Origin: Thermodesulfobacteriota bacterium
Lineage (GTDB): Bacteria; Desulfobacterota; DSM-4660; Desulfatiglandales; Desulfatiglandaceae
Length of the DNA stretch: 64,000 nt
Reading direction: 5' to 3'
Assembly: GCA_028278625.1 (NCBI GenBank)
Contig: JANQDY010000272.1
Span: forward strand, 1-64,000
The notes beneath the pieces were generated by a model. That model was not told the origin of the DNA. It saw only the letters and a list, made by a program, of their open reading frames with translations, and searched no databases. How positions within the stretch are numbered: position 1 is the first letter of the stretch; every line of letters starts with the position of its first letter. A program made the position numbers and the translations under genes. Positions 1-8,531 of the stretch are shown piece after piece.

Positions 1-38
1 CGTTCGCCATGAAGTTGCAGCCAGGGAAGTAGCCGACC

Positions 39-629
39 TTGCCCTTCCCTGGCAGTCCGTCGGCCCATGACCTTTTCCTCATGGAGGAAGGGCGGCTTCA
101 CCTGCCCCATCTTCTCCCCGAATGCCGCGCCATTGGAGAGGTGGTATCCATTCAACAGGCCCTTCCGGGATGTCCGCCCACGCCTGAACTCTTCGTAAAA
201 CTGCTGTTTCAACCCAAAAATGGGCAAATGCCCAAGACCGTCTGTCAGGAATGCGACCGTAAGAAACAAAAGGAGATGCGCCCCCGACACCTTTCAGGGC
301 TTCTCATGGGCGCTGTCCAGCCCGGTATCTGCCTCATCAATCAGGGATATCTCTGTATCGGTACGTCAACCCGCGGCGGTTGCGGCGCTCCCTGCACCCG
401 TGCCGGTCAACCCTGCGTCGGTTGCCGGGGGCCTTCGGAAGCCTTCATTCACAAAGAGCCGGAACACTGGCTGGTTGTCATTAAAAAGGTCTTTTCCAAG
501 ATGACCGATGTTCCATCGGATGAAATCGATGGGGCACTTCGTTCGCCACAGCTCTCACTTTTCCTGTTTCAGTTTTCCCACGAGGTGTTGACCGGTGCCG
601 GTGAGGAAAGGACCGTAGAGGTGCTTTGA
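39..629 (+). CDS. [NiFe] hydrogenase small subunit (MvhG/20 kDa type), 5' part missing or broken
   Basis: This is the C-terminal part of the electron-transferring small subunit of a soluble group-3-like [NiFe] hydrogenase. Visible are Cys29, the proximal-cluster motif GCPPTP at residues 44-49, and a Cys-rich tail (CQEC at 69-72, then a GGCGAPC stretch and a CVGC pair) typical of MvhG-like proteins that bind extra Fe-S clusters. The first half of the family, with its N-terminal CxxC, would lie left of the window. The frame has a TAG stop at 30-32, so the TTG at 39 is only the first usable codon after that stop, not a credible native start. The stop lies 1 nt before the large-subunit ATG, so the two are co-translated. 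Family assignment is good; whether the gene is intact is not known. Confidence 0.75.
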   Translation: MPFPGSPSAHDLFLMEEGRLHLPHLLPECRAIGEVVSIQQALPGCPPTPELFVKLLFQPKNGQMPKTVCQECDRKKQKEMRPRHLSGLLMGAVQPGICLINQGYLCIGTSTRGGCGAPCTRAGQPCVGCRGPSEAFIHKEPEHWLVVIKKVFSKMTDVPSDEIDGALRSPQLSLFLFQFSHEVLTGAGEERTVEVL

Positions 630-630
630 C

Positions 631-1944
631 ATGGCGACCCTCACATTTCCATTGAGCAGGATCGAAGGGCATGCCCAAGTGGTCATTGAGGTTGAGGCGG
701 GGGAAGTGGTTTCAGCCCATTTCCAGGCAACGGAATTTCGCGGTTTTCAGCATTTTGTACAAGGGGTCCCCGCGGAACAGATGCCGGTGATTGTACCGCG
801 GATTTGCGGTGTTTGTTCAACCGCCCATCACCTGGCGGCGGTGGAGGCCCTGGAAGACGTCTACGGTGTGACCCCGCCGCCATTGGCCATGAAGCTGCGG
901 GAGTTGCTATTGCTGGGTCAGCTGATCCAGAACCAGGCCACGAGCCTGTTTCTGTTCACCATGCCTGACTGCCTGGGCTTGAACAGCATTTTTGACCACG
1001 CCAAAGACCCGCAAATTGAGGCGTTTCGAACCTGGTTCGGCGCCCGTTCACTGCTGGTGCGCAAAGCAGGGACCGATCTCATCAATACCGCCGGAGGACA
1101 GTCTGTTCATCCGGTTAAAGCGGTGGTCGGGGGAATGACCTCCGGCATATCATCAGAAGATGCCAAAACAACGGCCCGGGAGATAAAAAAAGCCCTTCCC
1201 ATTGCCAATGATCTTTTTGAATCTTACTGGACAAAACTCTCGGAAATGGGAAACCGAATCGGTTCATGGGGAGACGCGGCGCCGGCATATTATATCTCCG
1301 CCGCCGGAAGAAATCGGCCGGATTTTATATCCGGAGTGGTGTCCATCATGAATCCGGACGGTACGGAAGACGGCGACTATCCTGCCGGGGATTTTCTGGG
1401 GCGGCTGCTCCACCGTGAAACCGACTACAGTTATGCGGGAAAGACCAGCTACAAGGGGGAGGTCATTCGTGCCAACAGCCTGGCCCGCGTCAACATGTTT
1501 GATTGTATGGGAACACCCCTTGCGGACAAGTATCTCAAGCGCTTTCAATCGGATTTCGGTCGTCCCGCACACCCACTGATGCTCTATGATCTCGCGCGGG
1601 GGATTGAACTGGTCTACGCCCTTGAACGGGCCCTTCGGATTTTAGAAGAACCGCTGGATGCCGGGGAAACGGCCGTTCCCCACACGGAAAGGGACGGGGA
1701 AGGATACGGATTGGTGGAAGCGCCCCGGGGACCTCTTATTCACCGTTATCACGTCAAAAACGGTCTGATTGAAAAGGCGGAATTCATCATTCCCACGGTC
1801 CACAACGTCATGGCCATTGAACGGGCCCTCAAAGTGGCGGCCAGACAGTATATCACCCCCAAAAGGGTGGACATGGAACTGGAGCATGCGGTGGGCCGCG
1901 TTGTACGCGCATTTGATCCGTGCATCGCCTGCGCCACCCATTGA
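631..1944 (+). CDS. [NiFe] hydrogenase large subunit without C-terminal extension
   Basis: Catalytic subunit that holds the Ni-Fe(CN)2CO centre. The two ligand motifs are complete: RxCGxCxxxH at residues 57-66 (Cys59, Cys62) and DPCxxCxxH at 429-437 (Cys431, Cys434). The 437-residue length and the pairing with an MvhG-like partner suggest a cytoplasmic group 3 enzyme (MvhA/HoxH/sulfhydrogenase alpha class). The protein ends exactly at the His of the second motif, so it lacks the C-terminal peptide that a maturation endopeptidase normally removes after nickel insertion. It starts 1 nt after the small-subunit stop. The electron acceptor (NAD, heterodisulfide reductase or other) cannot be told because the upstream genes are outside the window. 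Confidence 0.93.
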   Translation: MATLTFPLSRIEGHAQVVIEVEAGEVVSAHFQATEFRGFQHFVQGVPAEQMPVIVPRICGVCSTAHHLAAVEALEDVYGVTPPPLAMKLRELLLLGQLIQNQATSLFLFTMPDCLGLNSIFDHAKDPQIEAFRTWFGARSLLVRKAGTDLINTAGGQSVHPVKAVVGGMTSGISSEDAKTTAREIKKALPIANDLFESYWTKLSEMGNRIGSWGDAAPAYYISAAGRNRPDFISGVVSIMNPDGTEDGDYPAGDFLGRLLHRETDYSYAGKTSYKGEVIRANSLARVNMFDCMGTPLADKYLKRFQSDFGRPAHPLMLYDLARGIELVYALERALRILEEPLDAGETAVPHTERDGEGYGLVEAPRGPLIHRYHVKNGLIEKAEFIIPTVHNVMAIERALKVAARQYITPKRVDMELEHAVGRVVRAFDPCIACATH

Positions 1945-1981
1945 GGCCCCGATCGACCATAGAATATAAAGGAGAGACGCA

Positions 1982-2404
1982 ATGGATGATTGTATTTTCT
2001 GTAAAATTATTAACGGCGAAGCGCCCTGTTTCAAGGTGTATGAAGATGAACAGGTCATCGCTTTTGAAGACATCAATCCGGTTTCGGAAGGTCACACCTT
2101 GATCGTGCCCAAGGAACACGCTGAGAACCTCTACGAGATCAGTCCGGACAGCCTGGCCGCGGTTCACCTGGCGTCCCAGAAGGTGATTCACGGCATTAAA
2201 AGGGCGCTGAATCCCATCGGAGTGGTGGCGGTTCAGCTGAACGGCAGGGGGGTCAACCAAATCATCATGCATTATCACCTTCATCTGATGCCCCGGGGTG
2301 CCGATGATCCGCCCTTAAAGGCCAGCAACGCGGAGATGAAACAAGGGGATATGGAAGCCATCAAACGCACCGCGGAAAGGATTGCGGCGGCCATAGATTC
2401 CTGA
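1982..2404 (+). CDS. HIT family (histidine triad) nucleotide hydrolase/transferase
   Basis: A 140-residue HINT-type protein that acts on nucleoside phosphoramidates or adenylylated substrates in the cytoplasm. The HxHxH triad is at residues 97-101, and the N-terminal CIFC pair is the usual zinc site of this subfamily. The conserved VPKEH stretch is also present. The ATG is preceded by AAGGAGAG about 7 nt upstream, which fixes the start. It follows the hydrogenase by 37 nt and may be on the same transcript, but a functional link is not evident. The physiological substrate is unknown, as for most members. Confidence 0.93.
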   Translation: MDDCIFCKIINGEAPCFKVYEDEQVIAFEDINPVSEGHTLIVPKEHAENLYEISPDSLAAVHLASQKVIHGIKRALNPIGVVAVQLNGRGVNQIIMHYHLHLMPRGADDPPLKASNAEMKQGDMEAIKRTAERIAAAIDS

Positions 2405-2504
2405 TGGAAGGCTTCTATGGTTTCAAAGGGAGGCTCAGAAGGATTGCCATAGCGAATGTGTTGAAGTTGCATTCGGTTGTGCCCATTATTTCTGAGCAGC
2501 GAAA

Positions 2505-5500
2505 ATGGCGATTAGACGAATCATACTCTTCCTTTTGGGGATCACGCTTCTGCCGGCCGGCGCATATGGCGACCCCATAAAGTTTGAGCTGGTCATGGAC
2601 CTGGGTGTTCAATTTACGGGCATGGTTCAGGACCGGGAGGGATTTTTCTGGATCGCCACCAGCAATGGTCTGAAACGATACGACGGCCGGGAATTGAACA
2701 CCTGGCGAAAGGGGACGGATTTCCTGTCCGAGGATTTTATCAGGGCCATTTGCGATACGGATGAGGCATTGTGGCTCTTAACCAACACCCAGGGATTGAA
2801 CAGGTTTGACAAGAGTACAGGCAAAATCAAGCATTACATCCATGATCCCAACAATGAGAACAGCCTGAGGGGCGCCGGGGGATTCGCCTTACGGGTCGAC
2901 AACCAAGGATTTGTCTGGGTTGGAACGATAAACGGTGTTTTGAGCAGGCTGGATCCCAAGACCGATACATTCATTCATTACAAACATGACCCGAATAACC
3001 CCAATAGCCTGCCCAAAGGATTGATCACGACCATTTACCAGGATTCATCGGGAATCTTCTGGATCGGATCGGAAGGGGGCGGCCTCACCAGATTCGATTT
3101 TAACGCCGGTACCTTCACCAACTACAGACATGACCCGGCGGACCCCCATAGCCTGAGCGGAAACAGGGTCAATGTGATCTTGGAAGATGGTGGCGACATT
3201 CTCTGGGTCGGCACCGGCACCAGGGGACTGAACAGATTTGACAGGAAAACGGAGAAATTCATCCGTTATCAACATGATCCCAATGATCCCACCACTATCA
3301 GCAACAACAGCGTTGTTTCCCTTTTACTGGATGAATCAATTTACCTTTGGGTGGGAACCATCCATGGCGGACTGAACAGGCTCAACAAGGAAACCGGAAA
3401 GTTCCAACGGTATCTGAATGATCCGACCGCGCCCGATGCAAATCTGACAAAGGTCATCCAGCAAATCTATATTGATCGATCGAATATTTTGTGGGTGTTC
3501 AGCAGACCCGGGGCAGTGCTTAAAAGCGACCGGAAAACAAAAGGGTTTGCACTGTACCGGCATGACCCCAGGCAATCCGGGAGCATCAGCAGCAATACAA
3601 TACTGCCCATCTATGAGGACAAACAGGGAACCGTTTGGATTGGTACCGGCAATGGGGGCCTGAACAAATATGTCAGGGAGACCGATGCCTTCATCTCTTA
3701 CAAATATGATCCCAATAATCCCCGCGGCTTGCCGGCCCCGGGCGTTTTCGCCATTGCTGAAGACGGAAGAGGGAATTTCTGGGTTGCCGCATCAGATGCT
3801 TCACGAGGCACATTGTCTCTTTTTGATCGGGAAACCGGCAAATTCGTCAAACACTATCGACATGATCCGAAAAACCCTGAAAGCCTTAGCAACAACCGGT
3901 TTCTGCTGGATATTTGTCCCGACAGGTTTGATCCGGATATTCTCTGGTTGGCCGTGGCATTCGGGGGACTTGATAAGTTTGATACGAAAAGAGGGATTTT
4001 TACCCATTATCCTGCAAATCCGGACGATCCCACCCGGTTGGCCGGAGGTTACGTTGATATTCATCAAGACGAAGAGGGCATCCTCTGGCTGGGGGGGAAT
4101 TACGGCCTGGACAGGTTTGATCCTTTAACGGAAAAGGTAACCCGGAACCGGCACATTCCCGATAACCCGAACAGCCTGATTGAAGACAATGTATCCGCCA
4201 TCCACCAAAGCGGGCCTGATATTCTGTGGCTGGCAACGGCCGGCGGGCTGGACAGATTCAACAAGAAAACAGGCGCGTTCACCCACTTCACATCAAAAGA
4301 TGGACTTCCCGATGACAACATATTGGGGATCCTGGAGGACAAGAACGGCATTTTGTGGATGAGCAGCGGCGGAGGGATTATCAAATTTGATCCTGCAAAA
4401 AATACCTACAAGCTGTTCACGGAAGCCGATGGCCTTCAGGGGAACGTCTTTTACTGGTTTTCCCACTGCCTTACCAAAAAGGGCGAGATGTGGTTTGCGG
4501 GATTCAAAGGTGCCAACCGGTTCTATCCGGAGGATATCAAAGAGAATCCCCATATTCCCAATGTGGTACTGACTTCAGTCAGACAGGGGGGTGATGAGGT
4601 GTTCTTTGGGAAGATGCCGCCCAGACTCACCGAGATAACCCTTGATTGGCGCTCCAATTTCTTTGAGTTTGAAGCGGCAGCTCTTGAATTCACGAAACCT
4701 CTGAAGAACCGTTACAAGTATATGCTGGAAGGCATCGACGATACCTGGTATTCGGCCGGGACCCGGCGGTTCGGCAAGTACACCAACCTTCCGGGCGGGA
4801 CGTACAACCTGAAAATCAAAGGATCCAACAACGACGGCATCTGGAACGAAACCGGTGTCAACCTGCGGGTCAACGTGGCGCCTCCGCCCTGGAAAACCTG
4901 GTGGGCCTATGGCCTGTACCTGCTATCTGCTTCGGCCCTTCTCTTCTTTTTTTACCGATATCAACGGGTCAGGCTGATACAGGAAAAGAAGACGGCCGAG
5001 GGGTTACGGAAAGTCAACAGAATAAAAGACGAAATCCTTGCCAATACGTCCCATGAATTGAGAACGCCGCTTCATGGCATTATCGGAATTACCGAATCAT
5101 TGTTGGATGGGGCTGCCGGTCCCTTGCCCCGGAAAGCGGAAAAGAACTTGAAGATGGTGGTATCCAGCGGCCTTAGAATGATCAATATGGTGAATGACAT
5201 TCTCGATTTCTCCAAACTGAGCAAGAAGGACTTGAAACTACGCCAGCGGCCCCTGGATATCAAAGTGCTGGTGGATATCGTGCTGGAGATTTCCAAACCC
5301 TTATGCAAGGGGAAAGACCTTCGACTTCGAAACCATATATCCGCCGATGTGCCGCCGGTATATGCCGATGAAGACATGGTTCAGCAGGTGCTGTACAACC
5401 TGATCGGTAATGGGATCAAGTTTACGGAAAAAGGGACTGTGACCGTATCGTCCACGCTGGAAGAAGCGCATGTGGTCATCCATGTGGTCGACACGGGAAT

Positions 5501-7820
5501 CGGGATTCCGTCGGACCAGTTTGAAAACCTCTTTGAGCCATTTGAACAGGTGGACGGGAGCGCGGAGAGAGCTTTTGGCGGAACCGGTTTGGGCCTGGCC
5601 ATCAGCCGGAAGCTGGTGGAACTGCACAAAGGTTCCATGGGCGTTTCTTCCGAAGTGGGAAAAGGATCGCATTTCTGGTTTCGGCTGCCCGCGGCCTCTG
5701 GGGTATCCGGTGATATGGAACCGTCTGATGATGTTTCTCTTACCCGGGTTGCCAGATTGGCCGATGCCTCGATTCCAGGTGATGAAAACGACTCCGAAAA
5801 AGCAGTGATCCACCCCGCGTCATCATCGGCGTCCCACTATCACATTCTGGTGGTGGATGATGATCCGGTGAACCTACAAGTACTGGTCAATCAGCTCAAT
5901 TTGAATGATTTTTCCATTTCACAGGCCAATGGCGGTGAAATGGCGCTCAACATGATCCAAAAGGCAGACGATGACGGTAAACCCTTTGATCTGATCTTGC
6001 TGGACGTCATGATGCCGAAGATATCCGGTTACGACGTATGCAAGCGATTAAGGAAAAAGTATCCCCACGACCACCTGCCGGTGGTCATGTTGACGGCAAA
6101 AAACCGGATTGACGATCTGGTTGCCGGATTTGAATCGGGCGCCAACGATTACATCCCGAAACCCTTTTCCAAGGATGAACTGCTGGCAAGAATCAAAATC
6201 CAACTCACCCTGAAAGATCTGCTGGAGAATCGCAAATTTGCTGAGGAGGCCCTACGGTCGAGCAACAAGGAACTTGACCAAACGAGTCGCTACCTTGAAA
6301 CGGTTATCGACAATGCCAATGTGTGGCTCAATGTCTTAGACAATGAGGGGAACGTGGTCATATGGAACAGGGCGGCTGAAGAGATCAGCGGATACACGAA
6401 AGAGGAAGTCTTGGGCCATAGCAAAATTTGGGAATGGTCGTACCCTGATAAGGAATACCGTGAGGACATGCTGGCAAAAGCTTCCGCCATTATCAATCGG
6501 GGTGAGGCCATCGAGAATTTTGAAACGACCATAAATCGAAAGGATCATACGACCAGGACCATTTCGTGGCATTCAAGAAATCTTACGGATGAAACCGGAA
6601 ATCCCATCGGATCCATCGCTTTTGGTCGCGACATCACCGCTCAGAAACAACTTGAATCACAGTTGGCCCAAGCGCAAAAGATGGAGGCCGTGGGAACCCT
6701 TGCCAGCGGAATTGCTCACGATTTCAACAATCTGATTCAAGCGATTACCGGATATGCACAGATAATGCTCATCGAGAAGAAAGAGAATGATCCCGATTGC
6801 ACCAATTTGAAGGCCATCTCCCGGGCCGGTGAAAGGGCGGCGGACCTGGTCCGGCAGCTCCTCCTCTTCAGCCGCAAAGTGGAACCGGAACGGATGTTGG
6901 TAGATCTCAACGGGCTGGTGGAAAAAATCAGGGGGATACTGGAGCGAACCATTCCCAAAATGATCGCCATTGAACTCCGTTTGGGCCGCCGTTTGTGGTC
7001 CGTCAAGGCCGACCCGGTTCAAGTGGAGCAGATTTTTCTCAACCTTGGGAGTAATGCGGCGGATGCCATGCCCGACGGCGGCAAGTTCACCATCCAAACC
7101 GGGAACGTGACCCTGGATGAGGACTTCACAAAGTCCTTTCCCGGTATTGAACCGGGAGACCATGTCTTGATCACGGTATCCGACACGGGACACGGGATGG
7201 ATGGGGAAACCGTTGACCACATTTTTGAACCCTTTTTTTCCACAAAGGAAACGGGAAAAGGCACAGGCCTGGGCCTTGCCTCGGTATATGGCATCATCAA
7301 AAAGCACGGGGGGCATATTACCTGTGACAGTGTTCCCGGCGAGGGAACGGTTTTCAGGATCTACTTGCCCGCGGCGGAAAAGGCCGAATCAGATGATGAC
7401 GATGACCATATGCTTCAACCGGAAGCACCCAAAGGCGGGACCGAAACAATCCTTGTCGTTGACGATGAAGAATTCATCAGGGAACTGGCGTCGGAGTTTC
7501 TAAAAAGGCACGGATACAGCATTCTGAAGGCATCCAGCGGAGAAGAAGCCATTTCGATCTATTCCAAGAACCCCCGGGAGATTGACTTGATCATTATGGA
7601 CATCGGTATGCCGGGGATGGGCGGCCACAAATGTTTTCAGGAAATTATTGAAATAGATCCCACAGCAAAGCTTATCTTCGCCACCGGGTATTCCGTCGAC
7701 GGCACTTTTAGGGAGACGCTGAAAACAAAGGACGTGGGATTTATCGGCAAACCGTATAAACTGATGGAGTTATTAAACAAAGTGCGAACCGTTCTGGACG
7801 GGGCTGAGTCAGATACCTGA
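2505..7820 (+). CDS. Propeller-type hybrid histidine kinase with two kinase cores and two receiver domains
   Basis: A 1771-residue membrane sensor. Order: signal peptide (about 1-22); a beta-propeller of repeated two-component-propeller units with recurring WVGT/WIGT and YRHDPxNP motifs (about 30-690); a Y_Y_Y domain (about 700-795); one transmembrane helix (about 800-820); HisKA with SHELRTP and His850; HATPase; receiver 1 with Asp1167; a PAS domain (about 1265-1370); a second kinase core with AHDFNN and His1405 plus its own HATPase; and receiver 2 with Asp1699. The propeller and Y_Y_Y region lies outside the membrane and should sense a ligand, as in Bacteroides hybrid systems. There is no DNA-binding domain, so the output must pass to another protein. 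No partner is adjacent. The ligand cannot be predicted. Confidence 0.93.
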   Translation: MAIRRIILFLLGITLLPAGAYGDPIKFELVMDLGVQFTGMVQDREGFFWIATSNGLKRYDGRELNTWRKGTDFLSEDFIRAICDTDEALWLLTNTQGLNRFDKSTGKIKHYIHDPNNENSLRGAGGFALRVDNQGFVWVGTINGVLSRLDPKTDTFIHYKHDPNNPNSLPKGLITTIYQDSSGIFWIGSEGGGLTRFDFNAGTFTNYRHDPADPHSLSGNRVNVILEDGGDILWVGTGTRGLNRFDRKTEKFIRYQHDPNDPTTISNNSVVSLLLDESIYLWVGTIHGGLNRLNKETGKFQRYLNDPTAPDANLTKVIQQIYIDRSNILWVFSRPGAVLKSDRKTKGFALYRHDPRQSGSISSNTILPIYEDKQGTVWIGTGNGGLNKYVRETDAFISYKYDPNNPRGLPAPGVFAIAEDGRGNFWVAASDASRGTLSLFDRETGKFVKHYRHDPKNPESLSNNRFLLDICPDRFDPDILWLAVAFGGLDKFDTKRGIFTHYPANPDDPTRLAGGYVDIHQDEEGILWLGGNYGLDRFDPLTEKVTRNRHIPDNPNSLIEDNVSAIHQSGPDILWLATAGGLDRFNKKTGAFTHFTSKDGLPDDNILGILEDKNGILWMSSGGGIIKFDPAKNTYKLFTEADGLQGNVFYWFSHCLTKKGEMWFAGFKGANRFYPEDIKENPHIPNVVLTSVRQGGDEVFFGKMPPRLTEITLDWRSNFFEFEAAALEFTKPLKNRYKYMLEGIDDTWYSAGTRRFGKYTNLPGGTYNLKIKGSNNDGIWNETGVNLRVNVAPPPWKTWWAYGLYLLSASALLFFFYRYQRVRLIQEKKTAEGLRKVNRIKDEILANTSHELRTPLHGIIGITESLLDGAAGPLPRKAEKNLKMVVSSGLRMINMVNDILDFSKLSKKDLKLRQRPLDIKVLVDIVLEISKPLCKGKDLRLRNHISADVPPVYADEDMVQQVLYNLIGNGIKFTEKGTVTVSSTLEEAHVVIHVVDTGIGIPSDQFENLFEPFEQVDGSAERAFGGTGLGLAISRKLVELHKGSMGVSSEVGKGSHFWFRLPAASGVSGDMEPSDDVSLTRVARLADASIPGDENDSEKAVIHPASSSASHYHILVVDDDPVNLQVLVNQLNLNDFSISQANGGEMALNMIQKADDDGKPFDLILLDVMMPKISGYDVCKRLRKKYPHDHLPVVMLTAKNRIDDLVAGFESGANDYIPKPFSKDELLARIKIQLTLKDLLENRKFAEEALRSSNKELDQTSRYLETVIDNANVWLNVLDNEGNVVIWNRAAEEISGYTKEEVLGHSKIWEWSYPDKEYREDMLAKASAIINRGEAIENFETTINRKDHTTRTISWHSRNLTDETGNPIGSIAFGRDITAQKQLESQLAQAQKMEAVGTLASGIAHDFNNLIQAITGYAQIMLIEKKENDPDCTNLKAISRAGERAADLVRQLLLFSRKVEPERMLVDLNGLVEKIRGILERTIPKMIAIELRLGRRLWSVKADPVQVEQIFLNLGSNAADAMPDGGKFTIQTGNVTLDEDFTKSFPGIEPGDHVLITVSDTGHGMDGETVDHIFEPFFSTKETGKGTGLGLASVYGIIKKHGGHITCDSVPGEGTVFRIYLPAAEKAESDDDDDHMLQPEAPKGGTETILVVDDEEFIRELASEFLKRHGYSILKASSGEEAISIYSKNPREIDLIIMDIGMPGMGGHKCFQEIIEIDPTAKLIFATGYSVDGTFRETLKTKDVGFIGKPYKLMELLNKVRTVLDGAESDT

Positions 7821-7858
7821 GATTGACGTCCCCTTGGAGGAGGAGAGGAGCAGGCACC

Positions 7859-8464
7859 ATGAACACCGCTTTTCACAGGATCATTGAACTGCGCCGAAGC
7901 GTCAGGAGGTTCAAGCAGGGCCAAGTGGATCCTTTGGTCCTCAAGAGGCTGGTGGATGCGGCCCGTTTGGGACCTTCCGCCGTCAACCGGCAGGCCCTCG
8001 TATTTATCGCGGTAACCGATCCCTCCCTGGTCAGGAAGATTTTTGAAACCCAGAAGTTCGCGGCGCATCTGGGGGGTGCCGGTCAGCCGAAACCCGGGGA
8101 AGAACCGACCGCCCACATATTGATCGCAAGAAATGAGGACCTGGCGATTACGGAAACCATTCGGGATGTGGGGGCGGCGGCCCAGACCATCTTAATGGGG
8201 GCCTGTGCCTATGGTCTTGGCGCCACATGGCTGCGTTCCTTTGACCGGGAAAAGGTGTCCCTGATTCTCGACCTGCCGGAGCGGTTGACGGCGGATTCCG
8301 TCATCGCCATGGGATGGCCCGGAGAGAAACCCAAGGTGGTTGATATGAAAAACGGTGACGTCAGGTACTGGCGGGACGAAAAAGGGCAGCACTTCGTCCC
8401 CAAAAGGCCCTTTGAGGAGGTCTGTTTTCTGAACGGCTACCAGGGGAAATGGCCTGGGGGATAG
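7859..8464 (+). CDS. Nitroreductase family FMN oxidoreductase
   Basis: A 201-residue flavin oxidoreductase of the nitroreductase superfamily. The N-terminal IIELRRSVRRF segment is the FMN phosphate-binding signature. A central GAAAQTILMGACAYGLG helix and a C-terminal IAMGWPGE stretch also match the family. The start is placed at the ATG at 7859 because the purine-rich GGAGGAGGAGAGG ends about 9 nt before it; an upstream in-frame TTG at 7823 would put the ribosome binding site inside the gene. It begins 38 nt after the sensor kinase gene and may be co-transcribed. The substrate (nitro compound, quinone, enone or flavin reduction) is not predictable. Confidence 0.88.
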   Translation: MNTAFHRIIELRRSVRRFKQGQVDPLVLKRLVDAARLGPSAVNRQALVFIAVTDPSLVRKIFETQKFAAHLGGAGQPKPGEEPTAHILIARNEDLAITETIRDVGAAAQTILMGACAYGLGATWLRSFDREKVSLILDLPERLTADSVIAMGWPGEKPKVVDMKNGDVRYWRDEKGQHFVPKRPFEEVCFLNGYQGKWPGG

Positions 8465-8531
8465 CGCAGACAGCTTATCTGGAGAAAGACCGGATTTGGG
8501 GCTTAAGCTACGGTAGTATCCATCGTTCATT

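Noticed and set aside
30..32. TAG as a pyrrolysine codon in the hydrogenase small subunit
   Set aside because: No member of this family is known to use pyrrolysine, and no recoding signal is visible.
1..38. Minus-strand reading with a YFPGC segment, as a possible Fe-S protein fragment
   Set aside because: Only about 12 codons, it would overlap the hydrogenase gene antisense, and it cannot be tested from this window.
2800..4450. Regular repeats as satellite DNA
   Set aside because: They are diverged coding units of the beta-propeller in the sensor kinase.
7823..7858. Upstream TTG start for the nitroreductase
   Set aside because: It would place the strong GGAGGAGG ribosome binding site inside the coding region; the ATG at 7859 fits better.
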